This document shows, one piece after another, positions 10,842 through 11,101 of a DNA stretch of 11,101 nucleotides. How positions within the stretch are numbered: the first letter of the stretch is position 1; each line of letters starts with the position of its first letter. Both the position numbers and the translations under genes were made by a program. The DNA comes from an uncultured Oscillibacter sp. (GTDB taxonomy: Bacteria > Bacillota > Clostridia > Oscillospirales > Oscillospiraceae): NCBI GenBank assembly GCA_946183715.1, contig CAMHDB010000033.1, forward strand, positions 1 through 11,101. The letters run 5' to 3'. The notes beneath the pieces were generated by a model. That model was not told the DNA's origin. It was given only the letters and a program-made list of their open reading frames with translations, and did no database searches.

Positions 10842-11101
10842 ATGTTACAGAGCGCGTATTTGAAGAGGGTCTACGAGCAGGTCACGACACGCGACCCTGA
10901 CCAGAAGGAGTTCCATCAGGCCGTGCTGGAAGTCCTCGAAGGCCTCGACAGAATGCTCCCGCAACACCCGGAGTACGAAAAGACGGGGCTGATTGAGCGT
11001 TTCGTGGAGCCGGAGCGCGTCGTGACGTTCCGCGTGCCGTGGGTCGACGACGCCGGAAACGTGCGTGTCAACCGCGGCTACCGCGTGCAGTTCAATTCGG
11101 C
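10842..11101 (+). CDS. gdhA: Glutamate dehydrogenase, NADP-type, N-terminal part (cut by window end)
   Basis: Catalyses the reversible amination of 2-oxoglutarate to glutamate, linking ammonium assimilation with carbon metabolism; cytoplasmic, hexameric. Only the first 86 residues are in the window. They match the N-terminal arm of clostridial and E. coli-type hexameric enzymes: YLKRVYEQV, a DPDQKEFHQAVLEVL segment, HPEY, then the RFVEPERVVTFRVPWVDDAGNV stretch (interrupted reading, about residues 53-74) and VNRGYRVQFNS before the cut. The catalytic lysines lie beyond the edge. GGGGG lies 7 bases before the ATG. A strong promoter and paired palindromic sites upstream suggest it is regulated at transcription. 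Coenzyme preference is inferred from similarity only. Confidence 0.92.
   Translation, partial: MLQSAYLKRVYEQVTTRDPDQKEFHQAVLEVLEGLDRMLPQHPEYEKTGLIERFVEPERVVTFRVPWVDDAGNVRVNRGYRVQFNS

Overview
The window looks like chromosome from a GC-rich Firmicute, most probably a clostridial gut-type bacterium (Oscillospirales-like). The evidence is GC-rich coding DNA, strong AGGAGG-type ribosome binding sites, Firmicute-style SecG, VanZ-like and COG2426 membrane proteins, an NADP-type glutamate dehydrogenase of the clostridial kind, and GTG/TTG starts that carry good Shine-Dalgarno sequences. The taxon is an inference; there is no rRNA or other marker to fix it. I see no phage, insertion sequence, CRISPR array or tRNA gene.

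Layout. Positions 1-736 (+): secG, then a small membrane-anchored protein of unknown function, closed by a terminator that works in both directions. Positions 774-1499 (-): a secreted polysaccharide (peptidoglycan/chitin-type) deacetylase with a terminator-like hairpin in its leader. Positions 1500-2092: a 593-bp stretch without a protein gene. It holds a near-consensus promoter and, directly behind it, a roughly 150-nt structured RNA that I call 6S RNA. A second terminator-like hairpin and further hairpins lead into a type IV pilin-like gene (2093-2596, +). Positions 2771-3346 (+): a two-gene operon of a small two-helix membrane protein and a YbjQ/UPF0145 protein, with its own promoter.

Positions 7454-3393 (-): one five-gene envelope operon behind a strong promoter. 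In order of transcription it holds a left-handed beta-helix acyltransferase resembling the GlmU C-terminal domain, glmM (phosphoglucosamine mutase), a VanZ-like protein, a COG2426 small membrane protein, and an RmlA-type sugar-nucleotide pyrophosphorylase. The first two genes point to UDP-GlcNAc supply and the last to dTDP-sugar supply, so the theme is precursors of wall and surface polysaccharide. A bidirectional terminator at 3357-3388 closes this operon and the facing YbjQ operon.

Positions 8299-7580 (-): a ZIP-family metal transporter. Upstream of it lies a pair of near-identical 31-bp direct repeats that overlap the terminator of the next gene. Positions 9895-8450 (-): an extracellular solute-binding lipoprotein with no permease nearby; it carries a GGADGPT motif just behind the lipid anchor. 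Positions 10460-10020 (-): a two-CBS-domain protein. It is divergent from gdhA (10842 to the window end, +, cut by the edge). Their shared 381-bp intergenic region holds several short palindromes and direct repeats that look like operators, and both genes have the same 12-nt sequence over their ribosome binding sites.
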